A program made the translations under genes and the position numbers. The notes below the pieces were generated by a model, which did no database searches, was not told the origin of the DNA, and saw only the letters and a program-made list of their open reading frames with translations. 64,000 nt of DNA from Atopsyche davidsoni (lineage: Eukaryota; Arthropoda; Insecta; Trichoptera; Hydrobiosidae), in contig JAILWY010000018.1 of the NCBI GenBank assembly GCA_022113835.1, forward strand, positions 9,277,001 to 9,341,000, given 5' to 3'. Below, in pieces: positions 25,101 to 38,313 of the stretch. The number at the start of each line of letters is the position of its first letter. Positions within the stretch are counted from its first letter, which is position 1.

Positions 25101-28100
25101 TTAGACATAAGATTCTGATTCAGTATCAGTTCCTGAGTCATCAAGCGCCAAAATAAATTTATCAGAATTTCCCAAATGGTAACTTGTGATCGGTGCTCGG
25201 AGGCAGGGAGCATGATCTTCCTCAGACCCGTGCTGTTTTTTGTCTGATGTCGAGTCTCGGAATGTCGATGGGTTAGATTTTGTTCTTGCTTTTCTATCTT
25301 CGCCCACTAGATGGACTGGAGGTAAATTTTTCAAAGGACTATGATGGGAAGCTTTTCTCGGTGGAACAGGTGGTGGTATTGGTACAGATTTCCCCACTTT
25401 TCTCTGGTTATCAATTGATTCATTATTTTTTTTGTTTGTCATATTTGAATCATTTAAATTTTCTGCACTGTACGAAGTCCCCACAGATGTCGGCTTAGCT
25501 GTATAGATGTCAGAAGAATATATGCCTTCTCTGCTGCCCATCTTTCCATAAATATTTTCACAAAACACATCTTGTTGATCATTTCTACGATGAGAACCGT
25601 ATATTTTTTCTGGCACCTCAGAGTTGTAATTATTAAAAGAATTTTCACTGCTTACAGGAGAATCTCTGATCAGATAATTTGATGGCTGATAAAGAGTATC
25701 GTTGCTGCTTGAGTTACTATGTAATACAATATTAGCTAATGATTTTGAATGAACCAATTTATTAGCATAAGTAGTATTTTTATCATACTTGGGGCTATAT
25801 CCTTGTTTTCTAGTGTTTTGTTTAAACTCATGAGATATATTTTTATTCTCTTTAGGGCTACATTTCTGAGAGATGTTTTTCATACTGTGAGAATTTTGAA
25901 GTGGATTTAAATTCTTTGATGGTATGTCAGTATTTTCATTTTCTGTGGTAATCGTGTTACATTTTTTGGAGCACACGTGAGCTGGATCTATACTGCGTAT
26001 ATTACATTGATACCCATGTACAGTGTTTATATTGTTCATTCTAGATTCATTGAAAGATAGTAAGCGTTCATCTCGTGACATGTATATTTGAGCAGTCTCA
26101 GTATCGACATCTGTTTGATACGTTCCTGGAGGATAAGTTCCATCTGCTCCGGCCACATCAAGACTCTTTGTTCTAGATGCTTGTCTTGACCAGTCTTTTC
26201 GAGTAAATATAGTAGAGTTCGGAGGCTGGTTTAAATCTTTTTGGCTATTAATATGGTGAGGCATTTGTCTGCTTGATCCACCAGAAGAAATCTCGTAAAT
26301 ACTTTCAGGTACTGTCTGCTTTGATCCATATCTATGATTTTCATCTAAATATGTTGAAATATTTTGACGATTGGAAGGATTTGTCAAGTTTGATACACGT
26401 TGTTCCCAACCTCCGTATACTCGAGAATAGCTTTGCATGGGAACATCGGTTTTGTTTTCAGATTCCACAACAGTTTGTTTTTGTATCTTAGGTCTAATGT
26501 GACGAGATCTCGAATCATACTTAAGATTACTGTAAATATTTTCTTGGCTGCCCCTAGCTCCATAGATATGTTCATCAATTCGTTCATTTCTTCTTTCTAA
26601 CAAGTCCTCGGAACTTTTTGCTCTGCAGTATAATCTGGCAGGAGGTGTGTGCTCAGGACTATTTTCAACATGCATACTGTAAACTTTGGCATTTCTATGA
26701 GCGCGAGACATTCCAAGCCTCGGAGGTTTTTCAGGCTCATATCCAGTAAGATACTTAGATGGAGATGATGTTGAAACAGAGGAGCTCTGAGGTGAATTTT
26801 GAATTAAACGATTATTGTTTACATTTTGGCTTTGACCTGCATTCCCGTATATTGCTTGGGCATCATGATAATCAGAATTGTAGCGGTTATGTGCAGTAAT
26901 AGAATTATAAATTTTTTGTTGTGACTCTATCGTTTTCTTGACATCAGCACTTGTACCATATACATTTTCATGATATTTCCTTGAATGAAGCTCAATATCA
27001 GAGTTATTAGCATACATATTTTTTTTCCTTAAAATTTCATAGTTTCCGACATTCATTTTTGGAAGACCATTGATATTCTGTAAATCATTTGTGTAACATT
27101 TTGCATAAACTCTTTGCGCTTGGTGAGTTTGAATGCCAGTTTGTGGGAGTGCTTGATGAACTAATCCATTCCTAGGAGCAGGACTGTTACCACCATTGCT
27201 GTTGGAATCATCTTCAGATAGTGTCAGTCCTGAGTCACGACTCAATGACAATTTTTCTTTTCGATTACAATTTAAATCAAGTGAATCCAACGATAAGCCA
27301 ACAGAATGTAAGCTGTCACTTTCTTCAGCTCCTGAGTCCAAGGATATACTTGCAGAAGGTTCAGGACTTCCTTTACCGAATATATTGTTAACTTGCGGTC
27401 CAAAAAGAGTTTCAGCATGAATGATGAGTAACTCGATGAGAGGTGGAACAGCTTTGGGTGCAGCCTCACAGGGTTGTGTAGGCCACAATAAGCTAGGGCC
27501 AACACAAACTGCAAGATTCATGGGGCACATGAGGTTGATAGAAGATTTCCTTGCAATCGCTTGCAGAAGCGCAATGAAGTGTGATAATAAATTGTAGTGA
27601 GATTTTGGTAACTTCAATAACAATGACCGCATCGCTGGTATCTTTTCATTCAGTGTAAGCCCTACAAAAAAAAAATTGTTAAAAAATATACATAGTTCAT
27701 ACATGCATCACTTGCAATGTTGAAAACTATTCAACAAAATAGTTATAAACATAGCTATTGAAAAAAAAGTTGATAGTTACCTAAGATTGAAACCCAGACA
27801 GGATATAGTGAATCGCACATCAAGGGCTGTGGTAAGCTTCTTAGAAAGTCTTTGAGAAGTGAGGCAACCAATAATACAGGTGCACTGTCCAGTTCTGGGC
27901 AACGAGCGCCTGCAGCTCCAGCATTGTCCACCTATAGAACAATAATAGTTTCGTTAAAAGGGAAGAAGAAGAAGAAGAGTATCATTAAGTTTTCCTATTT
28001 AAATGGTTATTTCTTATCGATGCATTAAATTAAAATTAAACTAATGGTAAAACTATTGCAATCAAATTCAATTTTAAGAGTGGTTTCAATGTTTTTCAAG

Positions 28101-31100
28101 ATCTCTATTTTATCACAATAACAAATTTTTGGTTTGCTAATTTTTCTCAAAAAATCTGAAGACCCACAATTTGTGCAAAGCACTAATGGTAATACTAATA
28201 AAAAATATTCTTTAAAATAATTACAATGAAGCATTGAAATGTAATTTATTTTAAAATACAATAAACCCGAATATTCTTTATGAAAAATTACCTTTTCTCT
28301 CAGATGTTTTAATGCCTTGACATTGGCACTTTTACGGAAGATTCCTTGCGTGTGTGGACCCCGCCGGTGCACGGCCCGGAGCATCGTTAACACAGCAGAC
28401 GGAAGAACTCCTCCGGGACAAAGCCTCACAAGAGAAACTCCAAAGAGTCGACCTGATGACCGCCTGAAGAGTTTCAACGGAGTTCGTCTGGAATTTTTTA
28501 AAGCCTCATTTTTTAATTTGAATTATCATAAAATAAGAAATGGCAATTGAAATTCGTCATTTGTAAAATTAGATTTAATATAAAAATACTCATACGTTTT
28601 AATAACACTTCTGTTGATTTTTCTGAGTTCGAACACCATTCCACAAGGATTGTTTTTCGAGTTGACGTGCTCTAGATCAAAGCCTTCATCATTAGATAGA
28701 GTTTGACGTATTCTTGACATCTGAAAAAAATTTCAGTATAGTAAAATTGTTTGTTTAAAAATAAATATTCGTTTCAAAGATGAGATGATGATTGTTTTTT
28801 TAATTCAATACCTGTATAGCATGTGGCCTCTCACATCCGATAAGAGGAATCGGTACTGAGTCTCTGGATGCTCGTGCCCAAAGGCAGAAATCTCGGGCAG
28901 GGCCCCATGACGAAACGTTTTCCTGGCTGACTCCTCCCTGTACTAGCTGCAGAGCTTGTCTGATGACCATCGCTGTGGTCATCTCGGGCGTGATGGAGAG
29001 GGTCTTGCTCTGTATCAGAAAATCATAAGATTATTTAAAAATAAATAATAGGCATGTTATGCAGACAACGATGTATGTATGTTATAACTTACAAATTCAA
29101 TAGCACTAACAACATCCTTGTAAACAATTTGCACATTTGTTGTTTTCGGTTCAAATGCAAGTTGTGTGTTTAGAGCGCTTTGGATTTTCCTGAAAATAAA
29201 AAAAGTGTTTATAAATTTGTGTTTTTTTTTCTATGAATCTATATATTCTACAATATGCAAAAACAATTGTGAAATCTGTTGATAAATAATGCTTAAAGTT
29301 TACTTACTGCAATAAAAATAAATTCTCAAAAATTACTTATCCAATAACGTGAACAACAAACGGTAAGAATTATTGTGTTATGTTATGAAAATACTAAATA
29401 GCCAATTCCGGCTTTACTATTTATGGGGATGAGGTGTTTGTAGTTTACCTCAGCCAGGAGTCCCTGGCGGCCTGCGTGGGGTAGGTGAGCAAATGGGTGG
29501 AGGGAGAGGCAGCCCCGGCCCACCCCAGCAAAAAGCTCGTGTCACTACTACCCGCGGAAGCCCAAGCCTCGGACAGCCGCACAGCCTCCTGCAAACAAGA
29601 CAACATTATTATAATTTCAATCCAACTGAGTCAGACGCCTACGGTGCGCATCTGAGCTACTCGTACACATCACAGGTGTTAAAATAGTCTTCAGGTTTTT
29701 TATCCAATAATAAATAACACATAAGACAGGATTATTAATCGATTGACTATTTATAGTAGATGTAAAATAAAATTTTGAATAAAAGTAAAAGCAGACACTT
29801 AAAAAAATGAGCACGCATCTTTAATGCTTCCGTATCCAAAAATATCAAAAGAAAACATAAGGATGTTTACTGGCGAACCTGTCCACGGAAACAGCCTTAA
29901 AAGGTAAAAACTAGTGGGCAAAACGGAGAATGAACAACAAAATTAGTTGCAATAAAATGTCCTCATCGAAAAACGGATTGATCACGATTCGATTTTTGTT
30001 CGTCTACCGTTACGCCTGAGAATCCAAGACGGACCAGCAGGATAATGGAGCCGGAGACACGGAGGATCACGAGAGGATTCCCGAACGAGGCGCGCGTCCG
30101 CGAGTGCCGCCGCCGCCGGGTGAGTGTGAGTGCGATTGTGTGCGAGTGTGAGTGTGAGTGCATGTGCATGTGCACGTGCACGTGTTTACTGTTTACTAAG
30201 TTATTTTCACCGCCGAGTGTGGGGCACTCCGAGAGCAGGAATGCACCGCCGCACTGCGCCACGCAATATCACTCGAAAGGAAAAACGAAAGAAAACAGAT
30301 TTATTTTGTAAACGCCGTTGCGTTAGAAGCTTTTCGAAATACTTTACCGGAGAGAACTCCGCCAATTAAATAGCATCGTGTGAATTTTAACGCGATGCGC
30401 ACTAAAGAAACATTCGTTTTATTTGTGGAGTAAGTCCATCTGAATATTATTAGTGAATTCCGTACATCGGCGTAGCGAACGTGCTTATTTATAAAAAAAG
30501 ACCATTGGATGTATTTAGAAATTAATAATCATAATTTTTAGTCGGATTGTCTTCGAGAGATAGATCTCATTGGCTGATAGAAATATTAAAAAAAAAAAAA
30601 AAAAAAAAAAACAGTGATTATTCTATTTTATGTATGCGTGTTTGCTACATTTTCAGGACAGTTTTCCAATTCAATGAAAAAAGATATATAATTAAGTGTT
30701 CAGTTTTATCTAGTCGGTATTGTAATTTACTAGTTTACCGTTGATATAAATACACAGCGTGGACGTCACTGATTGTCGACACCAATAAAAAGTCAATTTA
30801 CAACGTCTAGTTTATAGCCGCGAGTGTCTCGAGCTTTCATTGATGTTCGGTAAGTGTGACAGGGATGACATAAAGTGTTAAAAGAACGAGTGGGAGGAAG
30901 GAAAAGGACACCTCAGATCGCCGGTTAGCGGCTACTTCCATATCGTCCTCTATAAATAAGCGCTCTTATATCGCCGCTGAAAGCGTGGGTGAGATATAAA
31001 AACAAAAGTGGATTCGACTAACTATCTCCTAACTGAGACTTTGGCACCAAATTTATAACATCTTCATAAGAAACCCGCGAGAGACTCGTTCGTGGCATTT

Positions 31101-34100
31101 TTAATGCAAATTGAATAATAAAAAATAAGATTTCATTTGACAAAGTATAGTGCTTATAATACTTAAAAGGAACAAAGTAGTTTTTTAATGGGAGAAATTT
31201 TGTCATCAAAAACATATAAAATTTCACGATAAGATAGTTAATATTCTTTAATCGAGAAACCTCGTTTTCAGTCACAACCGGATAAGGCCGGATGTGAAAT
31301 AATTAAAAATACAGATAATTCTGGAAAAAATGTTTGGCAAAATACAAAGCACCGTCAAGAGATATCGAAAATCATCACATGACAATCGTCCGGAAATAAT
31401 TGTATTATTTTAAAACAAGTTAATTATTTTAATTAATCCGTTGTAAGTCCAAAGAGACGTATTCACATTGTCAATATTCTGGATACAACGCAAATTTGGT
31501 TTCAATGATTAATGACGAGTGACAAACCTTGAGCTTGAAAGAGTTGTTCCCGCGCGCCTTGGCCAGCAGCATGAGGTCCGTGAAGAGGAAGAGGTGACGG
31601 TCCTGCGGCGCGGGCGGCGGAGTGGGGGCGGCCAGGGCGGGGGCGGGGGCGGCCGCGCAGGGCGCCTCCATGAGGAACTGGCGCTGGCAGGGCGGGGGGG
31701 ACAGCGGGGACAGGGGGGACGCCCCCGCCCCCGCCCCCGCCCCCAGCGCCGCTTCCAGGCTCGGGCGCTTACGCAGCGCTGCCTTTGTTTTCTGTAACAA
31801 AATCGATACCCATCGTCAGCTACACGTGTCCACACGTCCTCCAGCGATATCGAATTATCCTCAAACTATCTTATGAAACACGAAGACACCTCAGTCTCAA
31901 GTGTACAAATGCAATAAAAACATCTCGGCATCTACGAGTTGCTATTAAGGAACGCACGTTATTTTTTAACTAAAGGATTATACTAAGTTCTAAAGAAGGT
32001 CAATACCCATATCAATCTCTTTAATGAATATATCATGAAATAAATTTTTATTTCGAGTTGATTGAACTGTTGGGAGTTACACGAACAAAGTATTCTGTGG
32101 TTGCGCATCAGCAGTGGCTTCACTTGAGCCGCCACCCAAATATAGTTATCAGCTTTTTTAGTTTTGTAATGTGTCGGTAATTAACAAGCCCGAGTCTTAA
32201 TGGACTGGAATCACGCTCGATTGTAGATAAGTTGTTAGGTACGCTATTTTGGTGAAATTTCATAATTCACTATTTAACAAAGAATGCTAATGCTTAGCTC
32301 CGAGTGACGGTACACGACGAAGATACGGATTGAATTAAGAGTTGTTTTAAAATTTAGCGTAGTCAGAATACTACTTTAATAGAATTGAAAATTCATGCTC
32401 ATTTCTAAATTATTTACACAATACGAATGCAGTCCGGCACAGCATTAACTCCGATGACACATCTGTTAGTATTCAAGTGGGTGAATAATTTAGAGCTTAA
32501 TGCAATTACCTTTCGTCTCTTAATTACGACAATCAACCTTCTCTTAGGTATCATTTTGGTGAGAACTATGCAGGTTCCCCGCGGGATGGGTGTGGCACGG
32601 TCGTCTAACGATTAGCTAATGAACACATCAATTTATCTTATACAAAATTGACTCTGACTTGTGAATCGAAGAGCCCGCCGACTCTACACACACATCGTAC
32701 CTTTAAATCATTGTTACACGATAATCAATCAAACTGTATAAGTTTCAATCGTCAGATATGTAATCGAGCTACGCAAACCGGCACCGCGGAGCGCCTGAGA
32801 AAACAGCGTGATTTTAACAGATGCCTTTTTTAATTAATCAAATGAGAAGCGATCTTCGAACGCGCACACAAAAAAAAACTAACAAGGAGTAAGATAAGCC
32901 AATCCGATCCACACAACACTCGCGCTTCAATGGCACATTCATGATAATGAGCCACACAACAGAATAAGCACCAAATGTGCCTTTTTTTATTAAGTGGGGA
33001 AAATACTGTGCTTGTATTGATTATTATAAGTAGTATCGCTTTAACACATAGACGTTTGGAACTTTAAAAAAATAAACGTTTCAGAAACTTTCATACGATC
33101 GAAGATTTTTTTAAGAATGCTAGCACGGTGAGATTCTGGAGTAAACTGAGACGACGATGAGCTGTTTGCAATTGATCCTGATGAACGAGAAGGTGGGCGG
33201 TCAGACTACAGATGACAAGGATTCAGGCTTGCAATATCGTTTAATTAACGAGAAGACAGCCATCTTTTAAAAAGGCTGATAGAGACCTTACTTAACTAAA
33301 TTGACTGTCGTAATTTTAACAGAATTCTTGTGATATATTGCAAACCACATGCATGAGATTAAAAAGTAAACAAATCCTGCTTAGTAGAAACGCCCCCCGA
33401 CATGGGCGTTGAGAAGTAACCTAACTATTTATTTACAGAATAGAAATTGGAAACTTGTTTTATTGTAAAGTAACAAAGCCACGTGCTTTATCTTAATTAA
33501 ATTTTAACTTCCAATTTGAATTTGATATATTTTTTTAAAAAGTTTATAATAATGCCTTAAAAATGATAAAATATCTAACTTTAAAATAAACATTAACCTT
33601 TTACGCTATTATTCTATGCTGTTAATTAACAAGTTTTATTTGTGTATGTTCGTAAAATCTAAAAACGCATAAAGTTTTATGAAAAAATCTAATCGAAGGG
33701 CTGATGTCAACTAGGAATAAAAAGTTATACTAAATGTATGCTTTTGTTGAAATTAACAATAAAGTTTATCTTGTCACGGTCCAGTCTCATCGATATCTGT
33801 ATTACTCAGAAAAAACCACACTCGACTTAAATGGCAGCCAGTCTGACACATGTTTTATTGTATAACTGCAAAAATTGATAAGTTATACACAGTATTAATA
33901 AATGTATATTTAAAACTCAGTGATATAGGTTTTGGTAGTACAGTTGATATTTTGAACATAAATGAGAGCACAAAGGCGTTCGAATAGTTAATGCACCGTT
34001 AAGTTTTTTAATTTTATATAAACAATAATTATACATAGTTAAAGTTCTCTTAATTAACTTGTGACGTTTATTTCTTTATTAGAATTTGTATGTGTGTGGT

Positions 34101-35392
34101 AATAATTAAACAGCTATTTAATTGTAGGTAAAGCTTTATAATAACAAATCTGCAGCCCAGTTAAAAAATAATAGCACGTTACGTCGAGCGTCATGTAAAA
34201 ATACCAGCTGCCTAAGAAAATTTTAATTACATAATTTTATTGAAGAATTGCGAATATCCGTCGATGTAATAATTTCTCAGACATTTAATTTATCGTTCAC
34301 AAAAGCAACGCATGTCTTAACTGATTTTGAAATATGCTTTGCATTCATTGGCTTGTAGATAATAAATTATTGGAACGATTTTTTTTTTCTGTTTTTATAT
34401 AGTAAGTTGGAATAAAATATCTGATTTTAAACACAATACATTATTTAATTAGACACAAAATCAAATACTACATAGGTAAATAAATAAAATAAATGGTGTC
34501 GCAATGCCGCAACTAGAAAAAATATATTGTTACAAAATTAAATCTTCCAAAGATATATTATTGGATATTCGTGTCTCTATATAAAACCAATCTACCATAA
34601 TAATATCCATTGTGTGTATGTTTCATTTTTTGGTTCTCAGTAAGTTCAGTAAATTTTTCCGCAGCTATGTGCCGAATTTCAAGACGATAGGATAATATTT
34701 TCATTCATAAACTAATTTAATAAAACTATAAAATATGCTTTAGCGAGTTTCAATATGTACGAATTATAGGATTTTGTTGTTCACCGCGAGAATTTCAAAT
34801 TTAGAACTTTTACAAAAAAACAAATTTTGATGCTTCTTAGAAATTTTCAGTTTATGTCAGTTTGACACAAGTACCAATTTTATTTTTTTATCGAAATTGC
34901 GTTAGAAATTATTAATCACATCATTAATAACTCAAAATGCCTCCGAAAACGTCATTATGTGACGGGTAACATTTCTAGTTATTTAGTAAAAACAAAAAAA
35001 TACCCAGAGATCGGTATTTTTACGGTAGCAAATTAGGTTTATATGATATGATAAAAACGTGCATATATAGTATTTACAGTGCATTTATGTGTCTGTAAAC
35101 TATGTAAATTTAAATATAAACATAATGATTTGATTAGTTCAAATAAATTAATATCATAATTATATTACGACTACAATACAAATCAAGTGGATTTTCCAGT
35201 ACAAATACGAGAAGTGTTACTGACCAGCGTGCCAGCCGTGGCGGCGATGACGTCGTGCTCGTGCAGGGCGAGGAAGTCGTTGGGGAAGAGGTCCTGCACC
35301 CTCTCCAGGTCCGACAGGCGCTGGCCGCGGCGCCGCGCGCTCTGAGCCCCGCCCGCGCCCGCCAGCCGCTCGTACTGCGCCAGGCGCTCGAT
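25101..35392 (-). CDS. ARHGAP20-like Rho GTPase-activating protein (5' end uncertain)
   Basis: Minus-strand coding exons: join(35225-35392, 31528-31791, 29449-29588, 29093-29189, 28812-29009, 28596-28720, 28292-28487, 27781-27931, 25101-27661). All are in phase and give 1299 residues, numbered here from the first visible exon. Order: PH domain (about 90-190; RHLFLFTDLMLLAKARGNN, FLLGW, DSWLRKIQ) with an Ala/Pro/Gly-rich insert; Ras-associating domain (about 205-310; KTLSITPEMTTAMVIRQALQ, PLIGCERPHAIQMSRIR); RhoGAP domain (about 345-530) from LFGVSLVRLC with arginine finger R382 in GIFRKSAN and MNLAVCVGPSLLWP. This domain order is that of vertebrate ARHGAP20. RhoGAPs speed GTP hydrolysis by Rho-family GTPases. 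The last exon encodes a ~770-residue disordered tail with PIPPPVPPRK and C-terminal ESYV. The first visible exon opens in phase 0 with no ATG, so at least one upstream exon is missing. Confidence 0.93.
29589..31527 (-). other. RhoGAP intron splitting the PH domain
   Basis: This intron contains a GC-raised island (about 30000-30370) with a GTGAGTGTGAGTG...GTGCACGTG run and a run of 24 A at 30588-30611. The island carries a plus-strand ATG (30045) followed by an open frame and a strong donor (CGGGTGAGT at about 30117-30125), so an antisense or alternative first exon is conceivable. No conserved protein is seen. Confidence 0.4.
31528..31791 (-). CDS. RhoGAP exon with GC-rich low-complexity insert in the PH domain
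   Basis: This exon encodes 88 residues from KTKAALRKRPSLEAALG to NNSFKLK. Its middle is (GA)n, SPLSPLSPPP and AAPAPALAAPTPPPAP. The DNA here is extremely GC-rich against an AT-rich genome. The core PH strands on both sides are conserved, so the insert extends the first loops of the domain without breaking it. Borders: TTACAG acceptor, AAG/GTTTGT donor. Confidence 0.9.
31792..35224 (-). other. RhoGAP intron with a Helitron insertion
   Basis: AT-rich intron between the GC-rich PH exon and the exon at 35225-35392. It contains Helitron copy 3 (34591-34978). I see no further exon. Confidence 0.55.
34591..34978 (+). mobile_element. Non-autonomous Helitron, copy 3
   Basis: The 388-bp element starts TCTACCATAATAATA after an A and ends CTAG (34975-34978) before a T, as expected for insertion between A and T. 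A CGTCA (34950-34954) and TGACG (34960-34964) hairpin lies 10 bases before CTAG. Its body aligns with 12338-12680 in the opposite orientation. There is no coding capacity. Confidence 0.78.
35225..35392 (-). CDS. First clearly visible exon of the RhoGAP gene
   Basis: This exon encodes 56 residues from IERLAQYERLAGAGGAQSAR to HDVIAATAGTL, phase 0 at both ends, with TGTGCAG acceptor and GTCAGT donor. It is strongly GC-rich and helical/charged, and continues in frame into KTKAALRKRPS of the next exon. No ATG lies before an in-frame acceptor here, so translation begins upstream. Confidence 0.85.
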
Positions 35393-38224
35393 CTGCACAA
35401 GAACAAGCACATGAGAACACCGCCTTCAGTGGCTCAGCAGCAGAGCCTTCTCCCTCCAGGCTTCAACATTATAATAATAAAAAAAAACAGCTCGAGGAAT
35501 GTATTATATATCGGATTAGACCTACTTCATATTTATAATGCACGTTTAGTTTTCTATAGATACATCATAATTATGAATACATTAGATGAACCATGTTGAG
35601 AACCATGTTAAAATAGAATTAGAGAACGACTGTTGTAGATTGCGTGCATGAACGGTAGCCCCAGGAATTGTGTTCATAGCAATTTAAGTAACGGAATGCA
35701 AGGTATATGTAAATGCATAATAACGCGGACATTTTACATTCTTCGCGTATGCATCATGTATAAATAAAATTAGTTGTGATAATGAAAATATAAAACGGTT
35801 TATTTGAATCCTTGAAAAAGGCGAGCAATGGGCATATAAGTCTCAGGAGAAAGGCTTTCCTTGTAGTTCCTCTCTCTTTAGAAAGACGTGTGCTTTATTT
35901 AGCTTAATATATTGACTGTAAATAGTATGCGCGAGCTTCCGGCAGGGTTTATTTCCAACGGTCTGATTACATAAGCGTCGTGCATGAACTCTGTTTATGA
36001 TTATAAAAATAAAATAGCGGCCCCTGCTAGCTTTGTTCTTACTTGGCAAATGAACCACATGGAATGTAAAATATCTGTATGAATAAAAGCTTCGTATAGC
36101 TGTACAATTTTATAACGAAAGCTATACCGGAGGAACCTTTAATGATCTCTCAGATTACACACACACGGGTCGGTAGTACTTAAATGACAGATTTCCAAAG
36201 GCGACAACTGAATACCACTCGAAATTGTGCATCGTTATCGAAGCGATGAACTCTGTATGGGACGGACAGGCACAAAAAAGGCTTACATTTCTCATTGTAA
36301 CAGTTATATAATAGGGTATTTGTCAGTGTGTTATCGGCAAAGGAGAATGGTGCATGCCTGAGATATATTTATTATTATAACTGTAATGTTTTGAATAGAC
36401 CGGCGTATTTAAAGCCCGCTGAGTGTGCAGGTATAATAGGTAAATGCATGTAAATATTTTAACAAGGTATTTTTATGTGCAAAACCTTAGAAAATATTTT
36501 GAAAGGGTCAAAATACCTCTATAAATTGGGTATATCCATTTAAGAACACCTGTGACTATAATGGCTAAGCAAATGGGTTTCTCAGTAATCCTTCAGATTT
36601 CCCCTGCGGTCTGCAGTTGAATCACGCGGGTGGAATTGCCATACGTGCTCAAGTCATGCATGGCTTAGGGGGATTAAAATTGATCGGTTAATGCAGGGAA
36701 AATCATTCACAATTTTTATCGAGACTTCAGGAATGAATTTATTTTTATGATTCTGTAGATGTGTTAAAAATATTTCAACAGGAATTTAATTCGTACGCTA
36801 GAGATGATTTAGAAATTCGTTGCAAATAACGGTATGACTAAATAAAGAATGCATTCAGATACAAGCGTACGATTTCAAAATTTAAATGCCATACGACCAT
36901 CTCAAAACTACAGCATGACAATGACATTTAGAATTAACCTTACGTTATCAGATTAGTGCTAGCACCGCGCGCCACTTCCAACTCATAATCCTCACAGAAG
37001 ACGAATCAAAAACGGAATGCCGTTTATCAAGATGGGAGAATATGGGTGCATGAAGGTTCCCTAGGACTGCGGAGGCTGGGCGGCGACCTGACAGCTGACG
37101 TGGATGTCTAGGGCCGCCTAGGACGTACGATAGCCTAAAATGTTTTCGTTGTGATTTTACTCAATCGGAAACTACTCAAGACTATTCCTATTCCTATTAT
37201 TTTACAGGATTTATAGAAGTTTGAAACTGTTATCATATATCTTGTTAACATACGATTATATACATTGAAATTATCTGAAAAGACTGAATCTAAATATTAG
37301 GAATTAATGGCCTGACTGATATCACTACATTCATACTCACACACATATATTCCAATGCAGTATATTGTATAACAAAATTGACAAATTTACCTTAACCACA
37401 TGATATTTGTTGTATTTAGACATCTTTGACCTTCTAATAATGTTTCTTGTAAACATGGTGAGTTCTTTTGTAGCACAACAAAATAAAAACACGAATTTAC
37501 ATCGTCACTCGTGATGTATTATTGTACTTGGTGTTTGGATTACATTTATCAGATCACCACACTGGACGTATGCTTTGTATGTTTCAGTTGACGGAACAAG
37601 ACTGACGGGCTGAGGTGACTTGTTGAAGGGTGCGTGGGACGGGAAGGGAGGGGAAAGTCATTACCCAAAGTACCGCCGTAATAACACTCGCATAATTAAC
37701 CCGCCAACTCGAATCCTAATTCGTTGTAGGTAATACATTTTATGACGGTATTTACCTGGCCCAGGTGTATCGACAAGCATTACTTATGTGCACATGTAAC
37801 TCTGTATGCACCTGGGTTACATATTCACCCATTTAAATATTTGAAAATCTTCACCAATACAAACAATACCAAGGCAAAAATATTTATATATTATGATATA
37901 TAAATATATTTATAAATAATAATATATATAAATAAAATCGCACACGAAACACGTTTATGTGTTTTTGGCAGAAATAATTCTGACATACTTTACATTAAAT
38001 TTAAGATTAAGAGACAAGGTAAATATATGAACATATATAAAGGTAGACCAACCATTATAATATAATTGGTTATACAGGTTTGAATGTAGAGGTTTTCGTA
38101 ATGATTTTTTGGAAGGAGCCATTACAACAGATATTATACCTATTCCAAGTCGGCCAAGAATGTTCTGCAATTTATTTAAAATTATACGACATTACGAAAG
38201 TATATGTTTTGAAGATAGTTGAAT

Positions 38225-38228
<4 letters not shown>

Positions 38229-38310
<82 letters not shown>
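38229..38310. repeat. (AT)41 microsatellite
   Basis: An uninterrupted run of 82 bases alternating A and T. It is likely to vary between individuals and is prone to assembly error. Confidence 0.98.

Positions 38311-38313
<3 letters not shown>

Noticed and set aside
25280..27420. Plus-strand open frames opposite the RhoGAP last exon
   Set aside because: They are antisense shadows of a confirmed long coding exon.
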